Assembly: GCA_003202005.1 (NCBI GenBank)
Contig: QJJF01000006.1
Span: forward strand, 1 to 64,000
DNA length: 64,000 nt
Reading direction: 5' to 3'
DNA from: Williamsia faeni
GTDB lineage: Bacteria > Actinomycetota > Actinomycetes > Mycobacteriales > Mycobacteriaceae
Shown here piece by piece: positions 46,086 to 55,950 of the stretch. The notes under the pieces are model-generated. The model saw only the letters and a list, made by a program, of their open reading frames with translations. It searched no databases and was not told the DNA's origin. Made by a program: the position numbers and the translations under genes. Within the stretch, counting starts at the first letter, position 1. Each line of letters begins with the position of its first letter.

Positions 46086-47681
46086 TTACCGATCCACGAG
46101 GATCATCTCCGCTGCCCGCCAGGCCATCGCCATGATCGGTCCATTGAGATTTCCCGCGACCATCGCCGGCAGGATCGACACGTCGACGACGCGCAAGCCC
46201 GTGACCCCCCGTACACGCAGCCGGCAACCGAGCACGTCGACGTCGTCCGGTCCCATCGCGCACGCACCCGATGCGTGGAATCCGGTTCCGCCGTAGAGAA
46301 GCCCGGCGCGAAGCACACTGTCGTCGTCCTCCACCGCGCGGCCGGGCTCGATCTCCGAATGGAGCCACTTGGCGATCGGCGACTGCTCGACGATCTCGCG
46401 CATCCGCCGGAACACCGCCACGGAGACCCGACGGTCGTGTTCGGTGTCGAGGTAATTGGCCTCGACGCGGGGCGGTATCGAAGGGTCGGACGAGCATATC
46501 CGAACCGATCCCTCACTTGTCGGTCGCAGAGGGAATCCGATCATGCTCAGTCCCGGGCGGGCTTCGGCGCCGGGTTTGACCATGCCGACACCTGCGGAGA
46601 ACGCGGACATCAGTAGCTGTGCATCGGGCCGTTCGGCCATGGGATCCGCACGCAGAAAGGCAAGTATGTCGTACATGGGCTTTGCGATCAGGCCCTTGTG
46701 GGTGACGAGGTAGCGTGCGCCGGTGACGGCTTGCCGCATCGGCGTGGACAGCATTTTGTTGTACCCCTTGTTCTCCCGCAATCGCATCTGAAGCGGAAAA
46801 CATCGGTGTTCGCGCAGGCCCTCGCCGACACGCGGGCTGTCAACACGAACATCAACTCCGGCACCGGACAAGACATCTCGCGGCCCGATCCCCGACAGTT
46901 GCAGAATCTGCGGCGTCTGCAGACTGCCCGCAGACAAGATGACCTCGCGCGCAGCGTGCAACTCTTCTTCCCCGGATTTGGAGCTGGTGCTCACACCGGC
47001 CGCACGATCTCCGTCGAAAAGTACCTTGGTGACCGTCGTCTCGGTTCGCACCTCGAGGTTCGGCCGGACGAGCGCGGGGCGCAGGAATGCCTTCGCCGCA
47101 CTGACGCGTACCCCCTTTCTGATCGTCGCCGGTGCGTAACCGACGCGTTCGGTATCCGAAGAATTGACGTCATCAACGCGGGTAACGCCAAGAGTGGCAG
47201 TCGAATCCAGCAACGCCTCGGAGACCGCCTCACGCGTCTCGGTCACCGAAACGGCCAACGGGCCACCAGCACCGCGCATCTCGGAGGCGCCGAGCGAATG
47301 GTCTTCGATGGCCTTGAAGATGGGCAGCATCTCGTCCCAACCCCAGCCCGGGTTGCCGCACGCGACCAGGTGATCGTAGTCGGCCTGCGAGCCTCGGTTG
47401 TAGATCATCCCGTTGATGGAGCTCGAGCCGCCAAGGACCTTTCCCCGTGCCCAACGCTCGTTCTGATGCAGAGGTCCAAACGGCTCCACGTCGTACTGCC
47501 AGGTGTAGCGGGGGTTTTCGAGGAGAAATCCGCTGCCCATCGGCATCGCGATAAGTGGGTTGCGATCGCTGCCACCCGCTTCGAGCAACACGACATGGTT
47601 GGTTCCATCGGCACTGAGGCGATCGGCAAGCACACAGCCCGCAGAGCCCGCGCCCACGATGATGTAGTCGATTTGCGCCAT
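46086..47681 (-). CDS. GMC family FAD-dependent oxidoreductase
   Basis: A 531-residue glucose-methanol-choline oxidoreductase. FAD-binding IIVGAGSAGCVLADRLS is at the N-terminus, with the GMC signature RGKVLGGSSSINGMIYNRG and the second signature GSLQTPQILQLSGIGP. The C-terminal catalytic His is in YGGTGFHASGACAMG and NGPIMAMAWRAAE closes the FAD fold. It resembles choline or alcohol dehydrogenases; the substrate is not assigned. It may form one unit with the LLM and SRPBCC genes downstream. Confidence 0.92.
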   Translation of the reverse strand: MAQIDYIIVGAGSAGCVLADRLSADGTNHVVLLEAGGSDRNPLIAMPMGSGFLLENPRYTWQYDVEPFGPLHQNERWARGKVLGGSSSINGMIYNRGSQADYDHLVACGNPGWGWDEMLPIFKAIEDHSLGASEMRGAGGPLAVSVTETREAVSEALLDSTATLGVTRVDDVNSSDTERVGYAPATIRKGVRVSAAKAFLRPALVRPNLEVRTETTVTKVLFDGDRAAGVSTSSKSGEEELHAAREVILSAGSLQTPQILQLSGIGPRDVLSGAGVDVRVDSPRVGEGLREHRCFPLQMRLRENKGYNKMLSTPMRQAVTGARYLVTHKGLIAKPMYDILAFLRADPMAERPDAQLLMSAFSAGVGMVKPGAEARPGLSMIGFPLRPTSEGSVRICSSDPSIPPRVEANYLDTEHDRRVSVAVFRRMREIVEQSPIAKWLHSEIEPGRAVEDDDSVLRAGLLYGGTGFHASGACAMGPDDVDVLGCRLRVRGVTGLRVVDVSILPAMVAGNLNGPIMAMAWRAAEMILVDR

Positions 47682-47768
47682 CTGAACCGCCCCGATCTCA
47701 CATGTTCGTCATCGGCGTCATTGTGGCATCCGGCAGCGACCGGCACGTACCTTCTCGACATCTGGGCA

Positions 47769-48560
47769 CTACCGCGTTCTTGGTCGATGAACTGTCCAGC
47801 TGATCGGGGCCACCGTATCGGACATGTAGCTACAGCAACTCCCCGTCCGGACGGTCTTCTTCAGGTGCGTCCCCAACACCTCGTCGTGCTCGGTGAGGCG
47901 GTCGAGTGCGTACTGCAGCGATCTGGTGACGCTGGTCCGTGCCCGCTCGGCCGCGCCTCCTGTTTCCCGTAGCCGCCCACCGAGTGCGACGGCACCGTTC
48001 AGCTCTTCGAGCAGAAACTCGCGGTCGCGCCGCGCGAGTTCAGCGGGGCGAGGTCGTTGTTGGCCTTCGCTTCGGCGATGTCCTGGTCGGCCTCGTCGAG
48101 TCGACGCCCGTGAATGCCTCCATACGCGCGGCCGTGACACCAATGCTCCATGACATCGGTTCATTCGCGGGCCCGGTCGTAGGCGAGCAATCCCTGGGCG
48201 GCGCAGACCAGTTCGCAGTAGAGCATGCCCGTGGTGAAGTGGTCGACGGGCGCCGGACATCAGCCGAAGCGCAGCGTCGTCGAGCGCGGCGAAGGCCTTG
48301 CTCCACATCGCCGTCGGCGATGAGCAATCGTGCGGTCGCGACCTGTCCGAGCATGACCGCCGGCGGGTCGGCGCGTGCCACCCAGCCGCGGACCGGTGCC
48401 ATCAGATCGCTGTCGACCAGAAGATCGAGCGCGACATTCGCCGCTGCCCAGGCCGCGGCCGGGTGGTCGCTTGCTACCCGGTGCGGTCGTAGAGCGATTC
48501 CCACTCCGCGACAGCAACTTCGAACTCACGATCGCGAGAACCTCCGGACCCTGCTAGTCG
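47769..48560 (-). pseudogene. Decayed large regulator gene (TPR/ATP-binding type), multiple frameshifts
   Basis: Coherent protein pieces appear in different minus-strand frames in order. They are EVAVAEWESLYDRTG then a stop; SDHPAAAWAAANVALDLLVDSDLMAPVRGWVARADPPAVMLGQVATARLLIADGD; MLYCELVCAAQGLLAYDRARE then a stop; MEHWCHGRVYGGIHGR; and a C-terminal piece RARTSVTRSLQYALDRLTEHDEVLGTHLKKTVRTGSCCSYMSD. The first parts look like the TPR-type helical region of LuxR-like regulators, and the last like the C-terminal wHTH-like end of large ATPase proteins. Frameshifts and stops rule out a single product. Confidence 0.6.
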
Positions 48561-48910
48561 CGGGCGAGCGGACTATAGAAGACCAGGCCGTTGCCCTTGT
48601 TGTCGTAGACAACGGCGCGGCGTTCGTGCGCGTCGTCGTATGGGCCCTTGACGATGCCACCACCACTGGCCTCAACGGCTCGTGCCGCGGCGTCGACATC
48701 GGCGGTCTTGATACCGACGACAACCTGGCCGTGGATCGGATGATCCACAGCGGTCGCCAGCGCCAGCGTGATCGAGCCGCCGTCGAGGGCCGCGAAGTGG
48801 GCGCCGTCGCGAAACTTCAGTGCCATCCCGAGTGTCTCGCTGTAGAACTTGATCGATTCCTCGAGGTTGTCGGTCGACAGGACGATCATCCGCACGTCGT
48901 GCTCACTCAC
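48554..48910 (-). CDS. VOC family (glyoxalase-like) protein
   Basis: A 118-residue single VOC domain: MIVLSTDNLEESIKFYSETLGMALKFRDGAHFAALDGGSITLAL and the mirrored second half VVVGIKTADVDAAARAVEASGGGIVKGPYDDAHERRAVVYDNKGNGLVFYSP. It probably binds a divalent metal, but the reaction is unknown. GTG 48910 has a strong AAGGAGG site 6 nt upstream; the open frame further upstream is not conserved-looking. Confidence 0.88.
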   Translation of the reverse strand: MSEHDVRMIVLSTDNLEESIKFYSETLGMALKFRDGAHFAALDGGSITLALATAVDHPIHGQVVVGIKTADVDAAARAVEASGGGIVKGPYDDAHERRAVVYDNKGNGLVFYSPLARD

Positions 48911-49100
48911 CGGGGGCCTCCTTGATCGGATCGCCACCAGACGCGGCGACGAATGGGTGGAACTAAGTCTTTCGCACCTCCGCCGTCGGGTTCGGATATT
49001 CGTCGAACCAAACGAATAGGGCGACCCGGTAAATGTCATCTGGATGCCATGCAGCCAAAGCCACGCATGGTGCGTCTGCTATCCGCGATACTGCACAGTG

Positions 49101-50069
49101 ATGATGACGAAACGAACCTGCCTTGCCTCCATTTCAATCGTCATGCTCGCAGTCGCGGGTTTGCTGGTCGCGGTCCCCGGGAACAGCGGCGCCGCACCGC
49201 CCGCCTGGCGATACACGATGGTGGCGTTCAGCAACGCCAGCGACCGCGCTATGGATGTATACGAGTCGGGGGACGCCACTGCATTCCAGCCGCTCTCATT
49301 GTCGGCTTTTCGGCCACCGTCAGGGCGCGTGCGTGACCCGAGCATCTTCCGGAACGCAGACGGTTTGTATTACGTCACCTACACAACGGCCGACGGCGCG
49401 AATATCGGCTTCGCGCGCAGCAGCGACCGCATCAACTGGACGTTCCTGGAGTCCTATCCGGTTCCATTTTGCTGCGCCTTGATGCCGGGCACCGGTGCCG
49501 GTACCGGTCCTGCGAGCCCGCCGGGTTCCTCGGGGTCGGCCGGGTTCAAGGACGGACCGTCGCTGTCGCCATTCGTCACCAAAGCCTGGGCACCCGAATG
49601 GTTCGTGGACGGCGGCCGCGTCAACGTCATCCTGTCGCTGTCGACCGGTGGAGGATTCGTGCCGTATCTGATGACGGCACTGGAACCATCGCTGCGGTTG
49701 TGGAGCCCGCCTGTTCCGCTCGCCGGGATCGGCGCGGACCACATCGACACCACCGTGGTCAAGATTGGATCGACCTATCATGCGTTCACCAAGAATGAGA
49801 CGAAGAAGGTCGTCGAGCACGCGGTCGCGCCATCGGTGACTGGACCCTATTCATTCGTGCCGTCCGGAAATTGGGGCTCGCTGCTGGAGGGCCCAGCCCT
49901 GGTTCAGTTGCCAGATGGTGCGTGGCGGATATATCTCGACGCCTACACCCGGGGAAAGTATCTCTATTCCGACAGCACCGATGGGCTGCGCACCTGGTCT
50001 CCCGCGCAAGAGCTTCCAAGCCTTTCCGGGACGGTGCGCCATGTCGGTGTGATGAGAGAGCCGGCATAG
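49101..50069 (+). CDS. Secreted GH43-like glycosidase
   Basis: A 322-residue exported protein. The signal peptide ([22 protein letters not shown], cleavage near NSGAAPP) precedes a five-bladed-propeller glycosidase-like domain with the expected acidic positions: Asp in [27 protein letters not shown] and Glu in [22 protein letters not shown]. These match the GH43 pattern, although the middle Asp (pKa modulator, ADHIDTT) is tentative. The target is probably an arabinose- or xylose-containing polymer; no sugar-use genes lie nearby. ATG 49101 or 49104; the ribosome-binding site is weak. Confidence 0.78.
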   Translation: MMTKRTCLASISIVMLAVAGLLVAVPGNSGAAPPAWRYTMVAFSNASDRAMDVYESGDATAFQPLSLSAFRPPSGRVRDPSIFRNADGLYYVTYTTADGANIGFARSSDRINWTFLESYPVPFCCALMPGTGAGTGPASPPGSSGSAGFKDGPSLSPFVTKAWAPEWFVDGGRVNVILSLSTGGGFVPYLMTALEPSLRLWSPPVPLAGIGADHIDTTVVKIGSTYHAFTKNETKKVVEHAVAPSVTGPYSFVPSGNWGSLLEGPALVQLPDGAWRIYLDAYTRGKYLYSDSTDGLRTWSPAQELPSLSGTVRHVGVMREPA

Positions 50070-50092
50070 GCGACACAGGATGGAGGATCACC

Positions 50093-50395
50093 ATGGGTGC
50101 TAGCGAGGCCACCACGAACCCCATGCCGCTGGATAAGCAGTTCACTGCTCGTATTCAGAAAAGCCCGAACAAGGGTGGTTGGACCTACGTCGTGATGCCC
50201 GGATCGGCCGAATACTTCGGCACCCGAGGCCTGGTCAAGGTGCGCGGAACCGTCGACGGACACCCGTTCCGAACATCGTTCATGGCACTCGGCGACGGGA
50301 CGCACAAACTCCCGATCAAAAAGGATCTGCTTCGGATCCTGGGCAAGGCCGTCGGCGACAACGTCACGATCCATTTGAACGAGCGCATCACCTGA
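50093..50395 (+). CDS. DUF1905 domain protein
   Basis: A 100-residue protein with the DUF1905 pattern: [79 protein letters not shown]. The fold is a small beta-barrel; no function is known. GGAGG lies 6 nt before the ATG. A strong terminator follows at 50436. Confidence 0.88.
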   Translation: MGASEATTNPMPLDKQFTARIQKSPNKGGWTYVVMPGSAEYFGTRGLVKVRGTVDGHPFRTSFMALGDGTHKLPIKKDLLRILGKAVGDNVTIHLNERIT

Positions 50396-50435
50396 CTGCC
50401 CTCGGGACTGACTCGGCCACTCCTGGCCACATAAC

Positions 50436-50474
50436 AAAAGAGCAGGTCAGACATTCGTCTGACCTGCTCTTTTT
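50436..50474. terminator. Strong bidirectional rho-independent terminator
   Basis: A 17-bp perfect stem (50436-50452 with 50457-50473) closes a 4-nt loop, with AAAA on the left and TTTTT on the right. It therefore ends both the DUF1905 transcript (plus strand) and the tRNA-Ala transcript (minus strand). It is unusually U-rich for this genome. Confidence 0.92.
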
Positions 50475-50477
50475 CGG

Positions 50478-50550
50478 TGGAGCTAAGGGGATTCGAACCC
50501 CTGACCCCCACACTGCCAGTGTGGTGCGCTACCAGCTGCGCCATAGCCCC
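50478..50550 (-). tRNA. tRNA-Ala (anticodon GGC)
   Basis: A 73-nt cloverleaf read on the minus strand: acceptor GGGGCTA pairs with TAGCTCC, the D-arm contains AGCTGGTAGCGC, the anticodon stem-loop CCACA-CTGGCAG-TGTGG gives GGC, and the T-arm is GGGGTTCGAATCCCC. Only CC of the terminal CCA appears to be encoded, so the A must be added. It decodes GCC/GCU alanine codons. Confidence 0.95.
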
Positions 50551-50672
50551 GTATTCGGTTTTCACAAGCTTCGCGGCTAATTTCTCCGCTCTGCTTGCTC
50601 GACCGAAATTACACCATCAGCGTCAGCGCGACCAAATCCGCTCGTCGGTGGGACCCGGTAGGGCCCCGACCA

Positions 50673-51419
50673 TCAGCTCTGGTCGGGTGCGATGAGCGCG
50701 GCAACCCACTCGGGTCCGCTGGTCACCTCGACCTGCTTGCCGTCTTCGAGCACGCTGGGCGTTCCTACCTGTCCACCGAGAGCTTTGGACAGCTCTGCCT
50801 GTGACTGCTCCGCGAGTTGCTGCGCAGCCGCCACCTCAGCGCCATCAGCGATGCACTGCTGTGTCGCCTCACTGGCGCCGACATCCTTGGCGAAGGCCGC
50901 CAAGGCCTGGTTGTCGTGGTCGACGTCACCCTCCGCGGGCTGTTCTTTGAAAAGGAGCGAGTGGTACGCCATCTGGATGGTCTGGTCTTCGGTGGTGGCC
51001 ACACACTTCATCGCGCCGGCGGCCCGTGAACTGTAATCACCCGAACCCGAGCGCTTGTCCAGGAAATTCAGCATGTGATAGCGGATCTGGAGCTGGCCGC
51101 TATTCGCCGCATCGGTCAGCGCAGCTCCCGAGGTCTCCTCGAGGTTGCGGCAGGCCGGACACTGGAAGTCCTCGAACATGTCGATGGTGGTGGGCGCCGA
51201 AGCGCTACCTGCGGTGAACACAGCGGTGGTGGCCAGAACATTGGTGTCCGCAGTTCCCTTGTCACTGTTGCTGTTCCAAACGATTCCACCGATCACCACA
51301 GCGGCGAGGACAACCACGGCCAGTCCGGCAAGGACGTACGTCGTCACGCTCGACTGTGCGCGGGGCTGATACTTGCCGCCAGGCGCCTTTGATACCGGCT
51401 GTTTCTTCTTGTTGCTCAC
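50673..51419 (-). CDS. Membrane-anchored DsbA-like thioredoxin-fold protein
   Basis: A 248-residue protein: cytoplasmic Lys-rich N-terminus, one membrane anchor (TTYVLAGLAVVVLAAVVIGGIVW, about residues 26-48) and an extracytoplasmic DsbA-like domain with the active-site FEDFQCPACRNLEE (CPAC) and the cis-Pro loop VGTPSVLEDGKQV. It probably oxidises or isomerises disulfides in exported proteins, like mycobacterial DsbA-type proteins. GTG 51419 has GAGGA upstream. It is divergent from the VIT1-like gene. Confidence 0.92.
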   Translation of the reverse strand: MSNKKKQPVSKAPGGKYQPRAQSSVTTYVLAGLAVVVLAAVVIGGIVWNSNSDKGTADTNVLATTAVFTAGSASAPTTIDMFEDFQCPACRNLEETSGAALTDAANSGQLQIRYHMLNFLDKRSGSGDYSSRAAGAMKCVATTEDQTIQMAYHSLLFKEQPAEGDVDHDNQALAAFAKDVGASEATQQCIADGAEVAAAQQLAEQSQAELSKALGGQVGTPSVLEDGKQVEVTSGPEWVAALIAPDQS

Positions 51420-51552
51420 TGTGTCCTCACCGAAACCAATTCACACCGATTGAGACCTCGTGCGACCTACACGCGTCGCAACAAGGGTAACGAGGCACGC
51501 CTGAGAACAATCTGAGCGGAAGCGCACCGGGGCTGCGGGATACCATCGCGAG

Positions 51553-52302
51553 GTGTCGCAGCGCATACCGTCGGATGAACCACCACATCCGCCCCGATCC
51601 GGCAGCAACGAGGCCAGTCACACCCACGCCGACGTCTCCGGCGGACGCCTGCGTGCTGCAACATTCGGCGCGATGGACGGACTGGTCACCAACATCAGCC
51701 TGGTCGCCGGTGTCGGCGCAGCAGGGGCCTCCGGCGACACGATCATCCTCAGCGGCATGTCAGGCCTGGTGGCCGGCGCATTCTCGATGGCACTGGGCGA
51801 GTACACGTCCGTGACCACACAGAACGAGCAGGTCGACGCCGAGGTCGTGGTCGAACGGCGCGAATTGACCAGGCACCCCGACGCAGAACTCCACGAATTG
51901 ATCGAGACTTTTGTCGAGATGGGGATGTGCGAGGAAACAGCGACCGCCGCCGCCACCGAAATCCACCGTGACACCGACCGCGCCGTGAATCTGCACCTGA
52001 CCCACGAACTCGGGGTCGACCCCCAGGATCAGCCGTCGCCGATGGTCGCGGCCCTCTCCTCGTTCGCGATGTTCGCGGTCGGCGCGGTGATTCCGCTGAT
52101 CACCTACCTACTCGGATTCGAGTCGCTACCCGCCGCCCTCGTGGTCGGCGGGCTGGGACTGCTCCTGGCCGGCGGCGCTGCCGCACAGTTCACCGACCAG
52201 CCGATCTGGAAAGGCGCGCTCCGGCAACTCGCCTTCGGCGTGATCGCCGCCGGTGCGACCTATCTCGTCGGCTACCTGATCGGGGTCCCGGCGTCGGGGT
52301 GA
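51553..52302 (+). CDS. VIT1/CCC1 family transporter
   Basis: A 249-residue membrane protein of the VIT1/CCC1 iron/manganese transporter family. The motif GRLRAATFGAMDGLVTNISLVAGV forms the first helix; SGMSGLVAGAFSMALGEYTSVTTQNEQ is the second, followed by a soluble acidic loop (EVVVERRELTRHPDAELHEL) and three C-terminal helices. It is predicted to export or store ferrous iron or manganese. The GTG start has no ribosome-binding site and a TACCAT -10-like hexamer lies 6 nt upstream, which points to a leaderless message. Confidence 0.92.
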   Translation: MSQRIPSDEPPHPPRSGSNEASHTHADVSGGRLRAATFGAMDGLVTNISLVAGVGAAGASGDTIILSGMSGLVAGAFSMALGEYTSVTTQNEQVDAEVVVERRELTRHPDAELHELIETFVEMGMCEETATAAATEIHRDTDRAVNLHLTHELGVDPQDQPSPMVAALSSFAMFAVGAVIPLITYLLGFESLPAALVVGGLGLLLAGGAAAQFTDQPIWKGALRQLAFGVIAAGATYLVGYLIGVPASG

Positions 52303-52317
52303 CGTGCGGTCACCGGG

Positions 52318-53958
52318 TCAACCGAGAACACCGTCGACGAGTTCTTGCGCCTGCGCCTGCACCTGCGCCAAATGCTCTGGCCCGTTGAATGATTCGGCGT
52401 AGATCTTGTAGACGTCCTCGGTACCCGACGGCCGGGCGGCGAACCAGGCGTTTTCGGTGGTGACCTTCAATCCACCGATCTTGGCCCCGTTGCCGGGCGC
52501 CTCGGTCAGGATCGCGGTGATCGTCTCACCGGCGAGTTCGGTGGCAGTGACCTGATCCGCCGACAACTTTGCCAGTACGGCCTTCTGTTCGCGTCCCGCC
52601 GGCGCATCGATACGGGCGTACGAGGGCGAACCACCATGCTGCTGTGCAAGTTCCGCGTAGCGCTGTGACGGCGTCTTTTCGGTCACCGCCAGGATTTCCG
52701 AGGCCAGCAGAGCCAAGATGATGCCGTCTTTGTCGGTGGTCCAGACGGTTCCATCGGTCCGCAAGAAGGACGCGCCCGCGCTCTCCTCACCACCGAAACC
52801 GACCGAGCCGTCGAGCAATCCGGGCACGAACCATTTGAATCCGACCGGCACCTCGATCAGCGTCCGGCCGATGCCGGCAACCACCCGGTCGATCATCGAC
52901 GACGACACCAGCGTCTTGCCCACCGCCGCACTCGGCGACCACCCGTCCCGGTGTGTGAACAGGTAGTCGATGGCCACTGCCAGAAAGTGATTCGGATTCA
53001 TCAGGCCGCCATCGGGTGTCACGATGCCGTGCCGGTCGGCGTCGGCGTCGTTGCCGGTGGCGATGTCGTACTCATCGCGGGCCCCGATCAGCGACGCCAT
53101 GGCATTCGGCGAACTGCAGTCCATCCGGATCTTGCCGTCGGTATCGAGGGTCATGAACGAAAATGCCGGATCCACAGTCGGATTGACCACGGTCAGGTTC
53201 CGCAGCGTATAACGCTCACCGATCTCGCCCCAGTACCCGACCGAGGCGCCCCCGAGGGGATCGGCGCCGATGCGGATACCTGCCGACCGGATCGCCTCCA
53301 TGTTGACCACCGACGCCAGATCATCGACGTATCCGGCCCCGTAGTCGTAGGTCCCGTAGTACTCGGATTTCTGCGCACTCTCGAAGGCGATCCGCTTCAC
53401 ACCCGACAGCCCACCGCGGAGGAGTTCGTTGGCGCGGGCGGCGACCAGCGACGTGATGTCGGTATCAGCGGGACCGCCGTTGGGTGGGTTGTATTTGAAG
53501 CCGCCGTCGCGGGGCGGATTGTGCGACGGGGTGACAACGATACCGTCGGCCTTCGCGCCACTGCCCTTGTTGTGGGTCAAGATCGCGTGACTCAAGGCCG
53601 GAGTCGGGGTGAATCGGTCCTTGTTGTCGACCAGGACACGGACGTCGTTCGCGACGAGCACCTCGATCGCGGTCTGCCATGCGGGCAGCGAGAGTGCGTG
53701 GGTGTCGCGGGCGATGAACAGCGGTCCGGTGATACCCGCACCGGCCCGGTATTCGACGATGGCCTGCGTGGTCGCCACGATGTGATCTTCGTTGAATGCG
53801 TTGTCCAGGCTCGAACCACGATGTCCAGAAGTACCGAAAACGACTTGCTGCGAAGGATTTTCGGGATCAGGTTTGCCGGAGTAGTAAGCATCGATCACAG
53901 CCGACACATCGATCAGATCTTCCGGCAATGCCACGGTTCCCGCACGCGGATGAGCCAC
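52318..53958 (-). CDS. pgm: Phosphoglucomutase (alpha-D-glucose phosphate-specific)
   Basis: A 546-residue Pgm, the length of the E. coli enzyme, interconverting glucose-1-phosphate and glucose-6-phosphate. The phosphoserine motif is [13 protein letters not shown], the Mg2+ loop is [10 protein letters not shown], the sugar-recognition loop is GFGGEESAG and the phosphate-binding end is [23 protein letters not shown] is at the N-terminus. GTG 53958 follows a GGAAG site by 5 nt; the longer open frame overlaps the divergent gene and is not family-like. Confidence 0.96.
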   Translation of the reverse strand: MAHPRAGTVALPEDLIDVSAVIDAYYSGKPDPENPSQQVVFGTSGHRGSSLDNAFNEDHIVATTQAIVEYRAGAGITGPLFIARDTHALSLPAWQTAIEVLVANDVRVLVDNKDRFTPTPALSHAILTHNKGSGAKADGIVVTPSHNPPRDGGFKYNPPNGGPADTDITSLVAARANELLRGGLSGVKRIAFESAQKSEYYGTYDYGAGYVDDLASVVNMEAIRSAGIRIGADPLGGASVGYWGEIGERYTLRNLTVVNPTVDPAFSFMTLDTDGKIRMDCSSPNAMASLIGARDEYDIATGNDADADRHGIVTPDGGLMNPNHFLAVAIDYLFTHRDGWSPSAAVGKTLVSSSMIDRVVAGIGRTLIEVPVGFKWFVPGLLDGSVGFGGEESAGASFLRTDGTVWTTDKDGIILALLASEILAVTEKTPSQRYAELAQQHGGSPSYARIDAPAGREQKAVLAKLSADQVTATELAGETITAILTEAPGNGAKIGGLKVTTENAWFAARPSGTEDVYKIYAESFNGPEHLAQVQAQAQELVDGVLG

Positions 53959-54152
53959 TGGTTCTTCCTTCCGGTTGTGCTGCAGCAGTCCGGCGAACCG
54001 GCGGCTGCGTCCTGGCGACTTCGACTGGACGCCCTGAATTCTGCCACCGATCGCCATTGCTGGTCGGGCGAGCGGGATACACTCGGCCGTAGAAATGCCG
54101 CGCTCCACAACCAGGGACGGCAAAACCTCGGTTGGGGGACGGAGGGAACATC

Positions 54153-55358
54153 ATGCGTGTTCGAAAACTGCTCTGCCGGCGATTCCTCGGAGGTGTTGCC
54201 GCCGTTGCTCTCACCACCGCCACGGTCGTCGGATTCACTGCGGTCCCGGCCGGTGCCGCACCCTTCATGCCCGCACCCAACAGCGATCCGTTCTATGCCG
54301 CGCCCGGAGACCTGGGCTCGGCGGCCAATGGCCAGGTCCTCAAGGTGCAGAACCTGGCCAGCCCGTTTCCCGGATCCACCGCCCAGAAGATCCAGTTCCG
54401 CAGCACCAACTCTGCCGGTGACCCGATCGCCGCGGTGACCACCGTCCTGGTCCCCGACGGTGGTGGCCGCCACGACCTGCTGTCCTACCAGCCGTTCACC
54501 AACTCGCTCGGTCTGCAGTGCGCGCCGTCGCACCAGCTGTTCTCCGGCGGCCTGCAAGAGCAACAGTTGATCGGACTGGCCCTCGCCCGCGGTGTAGCGG
54601 TCAACGTGCCCGATCATCTCGGCCCCACCAGCGCGTACGGCGCCGCGAGGCTCGGAGGCACCATCACGCTCGACTCCATCCGCGCGGTGCAGTCCAGCCC
54701 GGGCTTCCGGGTCGGCTACACCCCCACCGTTCTGGCCGGATACTCCGGTGGCGCGATGGCCAGCGCCTACGCTGCGGTGCTCGCACCGAGCTATGCCCCC
54801 GAGCTGAATCTCGTCGGGCTCTCCGCCGGCGGAACCCCCGTCAACCTCGAGGCCATCGCCCGCACCCTCGGCAACACCGGCAACCCGCTGTTCGGACTGG
54901 GCTTCGCCGCATCGGTCGGGCTGGAACGCGAATACCCGACCGAACTGGCACTGTCCGATCAGTTGAACGCCCGGGGTGTCGCATTGGCCAATCAGATCCG
55001 CAACGACTGCACGCAACAGATCATCGACGCCGGGGCCAACCTCAGGACGTCCGACGTCGTCACCGGCGGGCATCTGTCGGAAGATCCGGCCAGTACCGCC
55101 GCCCTCAACCGGAACAGCGTGCAGATGTACCCGGGCGCCCCGCAGATCCCGGTGCTGCTCTACCAAGGTGCCGACGACCAGCTGACACCCACCTCGCGTG
55201 TGCTCGCCACCGCAGCCAACTGGTGCAGGCAGGGCACCCGGGTCCAGACGATCATCCTGCCGGGCGACCACGGCTCCACCATCGCAACGGGCGTGCCGTT
55301 CGCGTTGGCGTACATCAACGACCGACTCTCGGGCGCGCCCGCACCGAGCACGTGCTGA
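54153..55358 (+). CDS. Secreted lipase (LIP family)
   Basis: A 401-residue exported alpha/beta hydrolase of the secretory-lipase (LIP) family. The signal peptide (MRVRKLLCRRFLGGVAAVAL to about GAA|PFMP) precedes the nucleophile elbow AGYSGGAMAS, an Asp in LLYQGADDQLTP and a His in LPGDHGSTIATG. Homologues hydrolyse triacylglycerols. GGAGGG lies 6 nt before the ATG. Its last codons overlap the next hydrolase gene by 7 nt. Confidence 0.92.
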   Translation: MRVRKLLCRRFLGGVAAVALTTATVVGFTAVPAGAAPFMPAPNSDPFYAAPGDLGSAANGQVLKVQNLASPFPGSTAQKIQFRSTNSAGDPIAAVTTVLVPDGGGRHDLLSYQPFTNSLGLQCAPSHQLFSGGLQEQQLIGLALARGVAVNVPDHLGPTSAYGAARLGGTITLDSIRAVQSSPGFRVGYTPTVLAGYSGGAMASAYAAVLAPSYAPELNLVGLSAGGTPVNLEAIARTLGNTGNPLFGLGFAASVGLEREYPTELALSDQLNARGVALANQIRNDCTQQIIDAGANLRTSDVVTGGHLSEDPASTAALNRNSVQMYPGAPQIPVLLYQGADDQLTPTSRVLATAANWCRQGTRVQTIILPGDHGSTIATGVPFALAYINDRLSGAPAPSTC

Positions 55359-55936
55359 TCGGCCGCACGGCACCGACCGCATCCGTCCTCGTGCTACCCG
55401 GCGGAACCGACCTGTCGTACAAGCCGTTCAGTCGGACCCAACCGGCAGCGCTGCGTATGTACCCGTTCACGTTGTCACTCGCGGCGTTACCCGGAGTGGT
55501 TGTGCGCCAGGCCCAGTACCGGGTCTACGGCTGGAACGGAGAGCAGAACAGCCCGATGCCCTGCGCGCAGGCCGCTCTCACCGAACTCCTCGAGGCCCAC
55601 CCCGACGTCCCGGTGATCGTGATCGGACACTCCATGGGGGGACGGGTCGCCGCCCAGTTGGCTGCGGACAAACGGGTCGCCGGGGTCCTCGCCCTCGCCC
55701 CCTGGTGGCAGCACGCAGACTGGCGCCACATCAACGACGACGCCAGGGTCCTCGCCCTTCACGGCACCGCCGACACCCGCACCTACGCCAGGCGCACCGC
55801 CAAGGGCATCAGAGAACTCCGTGAGCAAGGCGTCGATGCCGAGTTCGTCGCCATCGAGGGTGGTGGGCACGCACTGCTCGACCACCTGTGGACGTGGCAA
55901 TCAACCGCCGTTCGATTCGTCCGCAGTTTTCGCTGA
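55352..55936 (+). CDS. Small alpha/beta hydrolase
   Basis: A 194-residue alpha/beta hydrolase of the dienelactone-hydrolase-like group: VLVLPGGTDLSYKPFS, nucleophile elbow VIVIGHSMGGRVAAQLA, Asp in ALHGTADTRT and His in IEGGGHALLDH. There is no signal peptide, unlike its upstream neighbour. GTG 55352 lies inside the lipase stop region, so translation is coupled. The substrate is unknown. Confidence 0.85.
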   Translation: MLIGRTAPTASVLVLPGGTDLSYKPFSRTQPAALRMYPFTLSLAALPGVVVRQAQYRVYGWNGEQNSPMPCAQAALTELLEAHPDVPVIVIGHSMGGRVAAQLAADKRVAGVLALAPWWQHADWRHINDDARVLALHGTADTRTYARRTAKGIRELREQGVDAEFVAIEGGGHALLDHLWTWQSTAVRFVRSFR

Positions 55937-55950
55937 GTTCGCGGCCGAAC

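Noticed and set aside
52951-55382. Overlapping long frames on both strands over pgm and the lipase
   Set aside because: Mirror frames of pgm (minus) and of the lipase (plus); both real genes carry clear catalytic motifs.
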